Positions 8,125 to 14,798 of a stretch of 23,439 nt of DNA are shown here, in pieces. How positions within the stretch are numbered: position 1 is the first letter of the stretch; every line of letters starts with the position of its first letter. The DNA lies in the NCBI GenBank assembly GCA_016781705.1, contig JADDPV010000192.1:1-23439 (forward strand), in the 5' to 3' direction. Below the pieces are notes generated by a model, which searched no databases, had not been told where the DNA came from, and saw nothing but the letters and a program-made list of their open reading frames with translations. The DNA comes from Rubrobacter sp. GTDB taxonomy: Bacteria; Actinomycetota; Rubrobacteria; Rubrobacterales; Rubrobacteraceae. The position numbers and the translations under genes are program-made.

Positions 8125-8930
8125 GTACCCTCGCTAAAGGAAGCGCCTCCCTGAGGTGGTTCGCGACCCGCTACCCGCTCCTCTTCTCCGCGCTGCTCAC
8201 GCTGACGCTGCTCGGTCTCGCGTTCGGGAGCAAGGGGATCAGGCCGAGGGCCCCGGTCTCGAGCGTGCGAGACCTCCCGCCGGAGGCCCTAAGGCCGCCG
8301 ACCGAGATCGAGCGGGCCCTCGCCGTCTTGCTGAGCTTCGAGAGCCTGTTCTGGGTCCTGGCGGCGGTGCTCGCCTTGGTCCTGGCCCGGGCTCTGGGAC
8401 CATGGGGCGAGACGGGCTTCAACCGGCCCTCGCGGTGGCGCGACCTCCACCTACTCGTCTTCCCGCTCCTCGTCGGCGCCCTCGCCCTCTTGGGCGGGCT
8501 ACGCAACGGAAGCCTGCCGTTCCTCGCCGCGACACTCCTCGGCGTGCTCGTCGCGGCGTTCGCAGAGGAGACGCTCTACCGCGGCGTCGCGTGGCGCGCT
8601 CTCTCGCCCACCGGGCTGCTGCGGGCGACGGTCGCGACCGCTCTGCTCTCCGGCGTACTTCGCTTCGGTGGTACCCTGCTATCCGGCCCCTGGCCCGAAG
8701 CCTTGCAGGCGGCGGTGCTGGCGGCCTGCGGCGGCTTCACCTACGCGGCGCTCAGGTGGCGGACGGGATCCATCTGGCCCGTCGTCCTGCTTCACGCGGC
8801 TTTGGGCTGCGCCTACGCCCTCTACTCGCCCGGCGCCCCCCTGTTCCTCGCGGTGCTGCTCCTGAGCACCCTCGGCTTCGTCCTCTACGGTCTCTTCCTG
8901 CTCCGCGACGCACGCGCGGACAGAGGATGA
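8121..8930 (+). CDS. CPBP-family intramembrane protease-like protein
   Basis: 269 residues with about eight hydrophobic segments. It has the family's first motif, EExxxR, as FAEETLYRGVAWRAL (Glu149, Glu150, Arg154). The family (CAAX prenyl protease/bacteriocin-processing, Rce1-like) normally has a second motif, FxxxH, and a third, HxxxN. Here the second reads LLSGVLRFGG without His, and the third reads LLHAALGC with His225 but Gly in place of Asn. It may be a non-catalytic or weakened member. Start GTG 8121 overlaps the stop codon of the preceding dead hydrolase, with GGTAGGGG upstream, so the two were once co-translated. Role unknown. Confidence 0.8.
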   Translation: MSTLAKGSASLRWFATRYPLLFSALLTLTLLGLAFGSKGIRPRAPVSSVRDLPPEALRPPTEIERALAVLLSFESLFWVLAAVLALVLARALGPWGETGFNRPSRWRDLHLLVFPLLVGALALLGGLRNGSLPFLAATLLGVLVAAFAEETLYRGVAWRALSPTGLLRATVATALLSGVLRFGGTLLSGPWPEALQAAVLAACGGFTYAALRWRTGSIWPVVLLHAALGCAYALYSPGAPLFLAVLLLSTLGFVLYGLFLLRDARADRG

Positions 8931-9450
8931 CACAAAAACGCCGGCGGCCAGCCACGAGCGAAAGCCGACGGCCGACCCCCGAAGGCCGACCGCTCTAGAG
9001 CGGTTTGCGGATCGAGTGTGCCTTATGGAGGATGGCAGCATGAACGCTCTCTAGAAGGGGCCCAGGCTCAGGGCGCTCGACGATCCGCTGGTCCGTGCGG
9101 TGTTCCGAGGAGAGGGAGGTGATTGTGCGACACCTCGGGCATCTCCTGGGCGACTCTCTCAAAAGCTGCCTCATCTCCCTGGCGTCTTGTGTTCGCGCAC
9201 GACAGTTCGACGAGTGTCGCCCTCAACCCCCGCCGCGCTACGCTAATGTTGGGCGCCTAACGGCAGAAGGGGGTCTATGTGGGAAAGCGCCGCGCGTCTG
9301 GGGCAAGAACGACGTCACGCCGGTCGCTTCGATCGCTGTAGAAGGCTCATCGAAGGTATATTCGAGCAGGCAATACAGGACACTAGCACGCCGCGTGAGG
9401 GATCCCCAATACGAGGGGCCCCTGTACCAGCAACCGTGTATCAGGTTAGC
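8931..9450 (+). other. Gene-poor stretch with degraded coding traces
   Basis: About 520 bp without a supportable gene. Short pieces look formerly coding: on the plus strand an ATG near 9041 opens MNAL, a stop, then KGPRLRALDDPLVRAVFRGEG; on the minus strand around 9110-9240 a frame reads ARRGLRATLVELSC...AAFERVAQEMPEVSHNHL. I cannot assign either. A perfect GACCGCTCTAGAGCGGTTTG-like inverted repeat (ACCGCTCTAGAGCGGT, 8988-9003) stands near its left end and could be the terminator stem of the CPBP gene, though it has no T-run. Confidence 0.4.
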
Positions 9451-9810
9451 TCAGGGTTTGAGGGCGCTGCGGAGCTCCTGGCCCATCTCGTCCATCGCCT
9501 TGCGGGAGTCCTCAAGGGCTCCGATTATGGACGCGAAACCGTGAATCATGCCGTCGTCGTAGCGGCGTACTTTTGCCTGGACCTCGGCCTCACGCAGCTT
9601 CTCCCCGTAAGCCTTGCTCTCATCGCGGAGCGGGTCGTACCCGGCGGTGATGATGATCGCGGGCGGCAGCCCCGAGTAGTCGTCGGCCAGGAAGGGCGAG
9701 GCCAGCGTCTCCTTTGCCTCCGGCTCGCCGGGGAGGTAATGATCGTAAAACAACCTCATCGCCCTGACCGTCAGGAGACGCCAGACCCCATCTCGACGAG
9801 CTCCAGCTCG
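9451..9810 (-). pseudogene. C-terminal remnant of an alpha/beta hydrolase (HSL/Aes-like)
   Basis: About 115 residues match the tail of the hormone-sensitive-lipase-like esterases: LLTVRAMRLFYDHYLPGEPEA, ASPFLADDYSGLPPAIIITAGYDPLRDE with the catalytic Asp, and YDDGMIHGFASI with the catalytic His, ending ALEDSRKAMDEMGQELRSALKP. The N-terminal two thirds, including the HGGG oxyanion motif and the GDSAGG nucleophile, are missing; the sequence upstream instead belongs to the end of another gene in a different frame. It is therefore a truncated remnant, cut very near 9810. Confidence 0.75.
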
Positions 9811-9817
9811 GATACGT

Positions 9818-10195
9818 CTATACGTCGCGTTCCTTGCCGCGGGTGCGGAGGTCCCGCTCCAGGCTGTCGTAGAGGCCGGAGGCGGCGAGCTCATCGAAAC
9901 GAGCCCTAGCCCTATTTTTGCTGACCGCCGATGGCTGATGGCTATCAGGCTGGTCGCTCCATGCCAGCCACAATAGGGCCGCTTTGGCGCTGAGGACGGC
10001 GAAGAGCAGTGCGAAGAGGCCGTTCTCGAGCTCATGGTTCCAGGCGGTGTGAACGACGAGCCCGGTCGAGACGGCGATGGCTGCGAGGACGAAGAGGAGG
10101 GTCAGGGCGAGCGCGGCGCGGCGCCAGACGCGGAGCGCGGCCGGGTATGCGGTGCCCGGGACGCCGCCGCTCTCCGCCCTCTCTCGGAGGTCCAT
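9818..10195 (-). CDS. Small membrane protein, unknown
   Basis: 125 residues, not recognised. Two hydrophobic helices lie at about residues 26-47 (ALALTLLFVLAAIAVSTGLV) and 54-76, followed by a polar tail that ends RTRGKERDV. The ATG at 10195 has TAGGAG seven bases upstream and starts 10 bases after the fmdB stop, so the two are probably co-transcribed. The tail SDQPDSHQPSAVSKNRAR is encoded by DNA full of ATCAGCC/GTCAGC words, like a small intergenic repeat that has inserted in frame. Its 3-prime end abuts the hydrolase remnant, so the natural C-terminus may have been replaced. Confidence 0.6.
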   Translation of the reverse strand: MDLRERAESGGVPGTAYPAALRVWRRAALALTLLFVLAAIAVSTGLVVHTAWNHELENGLFALLFAVLSAKAALLWLAWSDQPDSHQPSAVSKNRARARFDELAASGLYDSLERDLRTRGKERDV

Positions 10196-10205
10196 CGCGC
10201 CGCTC

Positions 10206-10544
10206 CTAGTCCGAGCCTCCGGAGGAGCTACCCGAGGAGCCGCCGGACGAACCTTTGGACGCGGTCGTCTCCGACTCCTTGGTGGAGCCACCGTTGTTCT
10301 TGCCGTCGCCGGAGGAGTCGCCTTCAGAGCCGGTCTGTACGGAGTCTTTGGAGTCCGGCTTCGGGTCCTTCTTACTGTAGTCGGTCGAGTAGAAGCCCGA
10401 GCCCTTGAAGAAGATGCCGACCGGCTGGAGGACCTTCCTCACGGGCGCGCCGCACTCGACGCACGCGGTGAGCGGGTCGTCGGCCATCCGCTGCATAACG
10501 TCGAAGACGTGGCTGTTCTCGCACTTGTACTCGTAGATGGGCAT
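10206..10544 (-). CDS. FmdB-family zinc-ribbon protein
   Basis: 112 residues. The N-terminal ~50 match the FmdB/CxxC_CXXC_SSSS regulatory zinc-ribbon family: MPIYEYKCENSHVFDVMQRM, then LTACVECGAPVRKV and FFKGSGFYSTDY. The first knuckle reads CENSH, lacking the usual second Cys (CxxC), a variant I recall from other deep-branching actinobacteria (CENGH). From about residue 60 on it is an extreme low-complexity tail of Ser, Gly, Lys, Asp and Thr, probably disordered. AGGAGG lies 12 bases before ATG, somewhat far. The function of the family is poorly defined. Confidence 0.85.
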   Translation of the reverse strand: MPIYEYKCENSHVFDVMQRMADDPLTACVECGAPVRKVLQPVGIFFKGSGFYSTDYSKKDPKPDSKDSVQTGSEGDSSGDGKNNGGSTKESETTASKGSSGGSSGSSSGGSD

Positions 10545-10588
10545 GCCGGTTAGAGGCCTCCTGTAAGGTGAAAGTTTTGTACCCTAAG

Positions 10589-10594
10589 ATTATA
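10589..10594 (-). promoter_or_regulatory. Candidate -10 element for fmdB
   Basis: On the minus strand TTGTATAATCTT contains a perfect TATAAT about 45 bases before the fmdB ATG, in an AT-rich island within GC-rich DNA. No recognisable -35 hexamer is seen at standard spacing. Confidence 0.45.
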
Positions 10595-10617
10595 CAACCT
10601 CGGAGGCGATAGCCCGC

Positions 10618-10908
10618 CTAAGCATCGCTGTGGGTGCCTCGCGGGCGCGCCTTCGGGTCGAGGACGCCGGAGGAGAAGTCCTCGCGCAGCTGCTCGTGGG
10701 CGGCCTCGATCAGCCTGGGGTTGTCCAGGATCTGCTCGACCTCGTCGGGGCTCGCGTTGCGCCGGACGTAGTCCTCATCCAGCACGTCGCGCAGGTGCAC
10801 CCCGTCGCGCAACCGGTGGGCTACGTACTCCACCACCCGCATCTCCCGCTCGGTGTCGTGATGGCTGCTGAACAACCTGTCCCAAAAGGATGCCTTCTCC
10901 TCGCTCAC
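10618..10908 (-). CDS. Small hypothetical protein
   Basis: 96 residues, family not recognised. It is highly charged and helical (SFWDRLFSSHHDTEREMRVVEYVAHRLRDG), soluble, with no signal or membrane segment. The GTG start at 10908 is chosen because GGAGGAGAAGGC lies directly upstream; a longer frame to 10995 would add a segment without a binding site. Strong third-position G/C supports coding. It follows the acetyltransferase gene by 70 bp and may be at the tail of the methionine operon or have its own promoter. Confidence 0.7.
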   Translation of the reverse strand: MSEEKASFWDRLFSSHHDTEREMRVVEYVAHRLRDGVHLRDVLDEDYVRRNASPDEVEQILDNPRLIEAAHEQLREDFSSGVLDPKARPRGTHSDA

Positions 10909-10978
10909 GCCTTCTCCTCCTTCTCCCGCGCTCCGCGTTCGCGCCGTCCCCCGACAGTTTATAACGGCGGCGTCCGCG

Positions 10979-11473
10979 CTACCCCTCTCCCCCATCGCCG
11001 GCCAGTGCGCTCAGCGCCGCCCCGGTTACACGGTAGACGGTCCACCCGCTCACCGGGGTGGCGCCGATATTCCTGTAGAAGCTGATCGCCGGCTCGTTCC
11101 AGTCCAGGACCGACCACTCCAAACGCCCGCAGTTACGCTCCTTCGCGAGGCGCGCCAGGCGGAACAGCAGGGCGCGGCCCACGCCCGAGCGCCGGTGCTC
11201 CGGCCTCACGTAGAGGTCCTCCAGGTAGATCCCCGGCCGCCCGAGAAACGTCGAGAAGTTGTGGAAGAACAGGGCGAAGCCGGCGGGCTCGTCGCCGAGC
11301 TCGGCGATCAAAGCCTCCGCAAAGGGCCGCTCGCCGAACAGCGACCTTCGCAAAGAGGCCTCCGTGGCGACGACCTCGTTCGAGAGCCTCTCGTACTCGG
11401 CCAGCTCTTCGATGAGCCGCAGGATCAGGGGCGCGTCGTCCTCGACGGCCGCCCGGATCTCGAGCTCGGGCAC
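10979..11473 (-). CDS. GNAT-family N-acetyltransferase (diamine/thialysine type)
   Basis: 164 residues of a single GNAT domain: IRAAVEDDAPLILRLIEELAEYE at the start, FFHNFSTFLGRPGIYLEDLYVRPEHRRSGVGRAL, with the RRxGxG-type acetyl-CoA loop, then LEWSVLDWNEPAISFYRNIGA. The FHNFSTFLGRPGIYLEDLYV segment is typical of the SSAT/SAT2-like group that acetylates polyamines or thialysine; substrate is inferred, not shown. Start GTG 11473 lies 13 bases after the asd stop, which makes it the likely last gene of the methionine/aspartate operon. No annotated role in that pathway explains this, though lysine-like thioethers would be a plausible link. Confidence 0.85.
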   Translation of the reverse strand: MPELEIRAAVEDDAPLILRLIEELAEYERLSNEVVATEASLRRSLFGERPFAEALIAELGDEPAGFALFFHNFSTFLGRPGIYLEDLYVRPEHRRSGVGRALLFRLARLAKERNCGRLEWSVLDWNEPAISFYRNIGATPVSGWTVYRVTGAALSALAGDGGEG

Positions 11474-11486
11474 GCCGGAAGAGGCC

Positions 11487-12452
11487 CTACACCCGCGCGC
11501 CGACGAGCGTCTCGGCGATCTGGACCGCGTTCGTCGCCGCGCCCTTGAGCAGGTTGTCCGAGACGCACCAGTACGCGACGCTCCGCCCCGAGACGCGGAG
11601 CCTCCCCACGTGTACCCCGCTGTCCCCGGCGTGCTCCAGCGGCGTCGGGAAGTCGTTCGCGTCACCCGAGAAGGTGACGCCGGGCGCGCCGGCCAAGACT
11701 TCGGCGACCTCGTCCAGCGTGGTCTCCCGCGTGGTCTCGACGTAGACGCTCTCGGAGTGGCCGGTGTGGACGGGGATGCGCACGGTGGTCGCGTGGACTT
11801 CGAGGTCCGGGAGGTCCAGGATCCTGCGCGACTCCTGCAGCATCTTGCGCTCCTCGGTGGTGCGCCCATCCTCGCCTATGGAACCGATGAGCGGTATCGC
11901 GTTGCCCGCTATCTGCTTCGGGTAGACGTCCTTGCGACCGCCCTCGAGCGCCTCGACGCCGCCGCGCCCGGAGCCCGAGACCGCCTGGTAGGTTGAGACG
12001 ACGACCTTCTCGACGCCGAACTCGCGTGCCAGCGGGGCGAGCGTGACGACCATCTGTATCGTCGAGCAGTTGGCGTTGGCGATCAGGCCGTGGTGCCCCT
12101 CAAGCGCACCGGCGTTGACCTCCGGCACCACGAGCGGCACGTCCGGGTCGAGCCGGAAGTCGCTCCCGTTGTCTATGACGACCGCGCCGCGCTCTATCGC
12201 CTCCCGCGCGAGCTGCACCGCCGCCCCCTTCTCGCCCTCCGTCCCGGCGAAGAAGGCGTAGTCCACACCCTCGAACGCCTCGGGCTCCGCCACCCCGACC
12301 TCGAAGGTCTCCCCGTCGAGCACCGCCCGCCGGGCGCTCCGGGCCAGGACGCGCAGCTCCCGCAAGGGGAAGCGCCGCCGCCGCAGCTCTCCGACGAGCT
12401 TCTCGCCGACCATGCCCGCGCCTACTACCGCCACCGTGTACCCGTCGCTCAT
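11487..12452 (-). CDS. asd: Aspartate-semialdehyde dehydrogenase
   Basis: Reduces aspartyl phosphate to aspartate semialdehyde with NADPH, the second step of the aspartate family pathway. 321 residues, slightly compact. Seen: the dinucleotide loop VAVVGAGMVGEKLV, phosphate-binding NGSDFR (Arg100), active-site ANCSTIQ (Cys129), TYQAVSGSGRGG (Gln156) and IPVHTGHSES (His232). All core residues are present. The ATG is two bases from the hom stop (TGA-C-ATG), so translation is coupled to hom. Confidence 0.96.
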   Translation of the reverse strand: MSDGYTVAVVGAGMVGEKLVGELRRRRFPLRELRVLARSARRAVLDGETFEVGVAEPEAFEGVDYAFFAGTEGEKGAAVQLAREAIERGAVVIDNGSDFRLDPDVPLVVPEVNAGALEGHHGLIANANCSTIQMVVTLAPLAREFGVEKVVVSTYQAVSGSGRGGVEALEGGRKDVYPKQIAGNAIPLIGSIGEDGRTTEERKMLQESRRILDLPDLEVHATTVRIPVHTGHSESVYVETTRETTLDEVAEVLAGAPGVTFSGDANDFPTPLEHAGDSGVHVGRLRVSGRSVAYWCVSDNLLKGAATNAVQIAETLVGARV

Positions 12453-12453
12453 G

Positions 12454-13539
12454 TCAGCCGTCCTTTCCGCCGTGTTCGATTCTCTTGTGCGCTATGTCGA
12501 GCAGGTCCCAGACGACGCCGCTGGCGGTGCGCGCCGGGCCGGCGCCGGGGCCGCGTATGGTGAGGGTTACGTCCGAGTAGCGCCGCGTGCGGAAGTCGAA
12601 GACGTTCTCCGGGCCGCTGATCGGGCCGAACGGGCTCTCCACGGGCGTGTCTTGCAGCCCGACCGTGACCCGTCCCGCTTTCGGGATGCGGACCAAGTAG
12701 CGTAGCATGTGGTGCTCCTCGACCGCCGTGAGCCTCTCTCGGAACGCCTCGTCGTGCTCCGGCAGCCGCCGCATGAACTCGTCCTGGGAGACGTCTTCCA
12801 GGCCCTTGGGGACCAGAGACTCGTACGGTATCTCCTCCGGCTCGATCTCGCGCCCCATCATGCGCGCCAGGATGATGGCCTTCCTCGCCACGTCGAGCCC
12901 CGAGAGGTCGTCTCTGGGGTCTGGCTCGGCGTAGTGCAGCGCGACCGCCTCCTCGACGGCCTCCGAGAAGGACCTGCCACCCTCGACGGCGCTCATGATG
13001 AAGCCCAGGGTGCCGCTCGGGCTGGCCTGGATCTCGAGGATCTCGTCTCCGCCCTCGATCAGGCCACCGATGGTGGAGATGATCGGCATACCCGCCCCGA
13101 CTGTCGCCTCGTGCCACAGCCGCCCCGGCACCATGCGCATCAGCTGCTCGTACTGCTGCGTGCTCCCCGACAGCGGCCCCTTGTTCGAGAGCACCAGGTA
13201 CGACCCGTTCTGGATGCCGACGAGGTCCAGATCGAACGTCCCCCCGTGTACCGCCACGTCCACGACCACCCGCAAGACGTCCGGCTCGGGCTCGGAACGC
13301 AGCACGTCCTCCAGCGGCTCCACGCCGAACTCGGAGAGCGTGCCGCCCTCCTCCTTGAGACGGATGGCCTGGGGCAGAAGCTCCTCCCCTACCAGCGCCC
13401 CCGAGGTGTCGGAGACGGCCCGGTAGCGCACGTCGAGGTCGTGGTCCTCCAGCCACCGCTTGCGCTCCTCTATGACGATCTGGGCGACCGCCCGTCCGAC
13501 GTGGCCGAGTCCGATCTGCACGATCTCCAACCGCTTCAC
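12454..13539 (-). CDS. hom: Homoserine dehydrogenase
   Basis: Reduces aspartate semialdehyde to homoserine, the branch point toward methionine and threonine. 361 residues: Rossmann start IVQIGLGHVGRAVAQIV, SNKGPLSGS, the catalytic region EATVGAGMPIISTIGGLIEGGDEI, and YAEPDPRDDLSGLDVARKAIILARM. The C-terminal ACT domain found in many homoserine dehydrogenases is absent, so threonine feedback through that domain is not expected. Start GTG 13539 overlaps the aspartate kinase stop (GTGA). No lysine-branch or threonine-branch gene (dapA, thrB, thrC) is next to it. Confidence 0.95.
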   Translation of the reverse strand: MKRLEIVQIGLGHVGRAVAQIVIEERKRWLEDHDLDVRYRAVSDTSGALVGEELLPQAIRLKEEGGTLSEFGVEPLEDVLRSEPEPDVLRVVVDVAVHGGTFDLDLVGIQNGSYLVLSNKGPLSGSTQQYEQLMRMVPGRLWHEATVGAGMPIISTIGGLIEGGDEILEIQASPSGTLGFIMSAVEGGRSFSEAVEEAVALHYAEPDPRDDLSGLDVARKAIILARMMGREIEPEEIPYESLVPKGLEDVSQDEFMRRLPEHDEAFRERLTAVEEHHMLRYLVRIPKAGRVTVGLQDTPVESPFGPISGPENVFDFRTRRYSDVTLTIRGPGAGPARTASGVVWDLLDIAHKRIEHGGKDG

Positions 13540-14798
13540 GCGACCTCCTGCTGCGCGGCCGGCTCCCCGGCGAGCATCTTGCTGGCGGGTGTCACCAGCC
13601 CCTCGTGCAAAGCGCGCAGCGCCTCCTCGGCGACCGGAGCCGCCACGACGAAGACCAACCCGGCTGAGGTGACGCCGCAGTGGAGCAGCGGTATCCCCCT
13701 CTTCTTGAGGAGCCGCCTACCGCGCGCCGCGTCCGCCTTCGTCGGCGACCCGATGCAGACCGCCACGGCCGCCTCGCTCCTGTGGCCCCGGCTGCACGGG
13801 ACCTCCAGCTTGATGCCCCGCCGCAGCGCCACGCACCGCACCCCCGGCCCGGTGCTTTCGGCCGTGATGCGCGTCCCCGGAGAATCCGGGTCGAAGGTGT
13901 TGCGCACCAGCACCTCTATCCCCGCCGCCGCGGCCGGCTCCGTCGTCTTCGGGTGCAAGACCTTCGCCCCGAGCCCCGCGAAGACGCCCGCCTCGCGGTA
14001 GGAGAGGCGCGGCAGGGTCGCCGCCTCCGGAACCAGGCGTGGGTCGGCGGAGAGCACGCCGCTCACGTCCGTCATGATCCAGACCTCGGACGCCCCCAAC
14101 GCCCGCCCCAGCACCGTCGCCGAGAGGTCCGTCCCCCCACGCCCCAGAGTGGTCACCGCCCCGTCGGGCGCTCGCCCCACGAACCCCGGCACGACCGCCA
14201 CCGTGCCCCCGTCCAGGAGCGGACGCACACGCTCGCCAGCGCGCCGGCGCGTCTCCTCGACCAGCACCTCCGCCTCCTCGAAGTTGCGGTCGGTGGCGAT
14301 GGGGTCTTCGGAGACGACCTCCGAGGGCGTGCCGAGGCTCCTTACCACCCCGGACAGGATCCCCGCCGAGAGCCGCTCCCCGAACTGGACGACCGCGTCC
14401 CGCCGCGCCGCCGGAGACTCCCAGGGCTCGCCCAGAACCTCCGCGAGCCGCTTGAGCAGGGACACGATACGCCTCTCGACCGCGGGCAGGTGCTCGGGAG
14501 AGACCGCCGCGCGCGCGGCCCCGAGGTGCCGATCGGCGAGCGCGCGGTGCAGCTCCGCTACGGAACCCTCGCGGGTCGCCCCGGTCGAGGTGCGGCGGGT
14601 GGAGTAGTCGGCGGCGGTCGTGTTTGCGAAGCCCAGGAGGGCGTCGGTGGTGCCGCTCATCGCGGAGACGACGACGGCCGTGGGCCTCTCTCGGGCGGCG
14701 TCGGCGGCTATGCGGGCGGCGCGGCGGAACTCGGCGGGGCCGCCGACCGAGGTGCCGCCGAACTTTATGACCAGTGGCGCTTCGCTCGCTCGGCTCAC
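13536..14798 (-). CDS. lysC: Aspartate kinase, short divergent regulatory region
   Basis: Phosphorylates aspartate, the committed step for Met, Thr, Lys and diaminopimelate. 420 residues. The kinase domain (about 1-300) is complete: VIKFGGTSVGG, VVVSAMSGTTD, VVQFGERLSAG, VPGFVGRAPDG, TLGRGGTDLSATVLG, WIMTDVSGVLSADPR and GAKVLHPKT. The remaining ~120 residues should hold two ACT domains, about 160 residues in most family members. Here the first ACT strand motif is replaced by an unusual RRGIKLEVPCSRGHRSEAAVAV, with only one ACT-like part (LLKKRGIPLLHCGVTSAGLVFVVA). Feedback control may be weak or changed. The GTG start overlaps the metY stop (GTGA). The symbol lysC is by function; no lysine gene is near. 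Confidence 0.93.
   Translation of the reverse strand: MSRASEAPLVIKFGGTSVGGPAEFRRAARIAADAARERPTAVVVSAMSGTTDALLGFANTTAADYSTRRTSTGATREGSVAELHRALADRHLGAARAAVSPEHLPAVERRIVSLLKRLAEVLGEPWESPAARRDAVVQFGERLSAGILSGVVRSLGTPSEVVSEDPIATDRNFEEAEVLVEETRRRAGERVRPLLDGGTVAVVPGFVGRAPDGAVTTLGRGGTDLSATVLGRALGASEVWIMTDVSGVLSADPRLVPEAATLPRLSYREAGVFAGLGAKVLHPKTTEPAAAAGIEVLVRNTFDPDSPGTRITAESTGPGVRCVALRRGIKLEVPCSRGHRSEAAVAVCIGSPTKADAARGRRLLKKRGIPLLHCGVTSAGLVFVVAAPVAEEALRALHEGLVTPASKMLAGEPAAQQEVA

Noticed and set aside
9110..9245. Remnant of a phosphoglucose/phosphomannose isomerase (AAFERVAQEMPEVSHN)
   Set aside because: Similarity to the ExPExxHNE motif is only eight residues; the flanks do not match the family.
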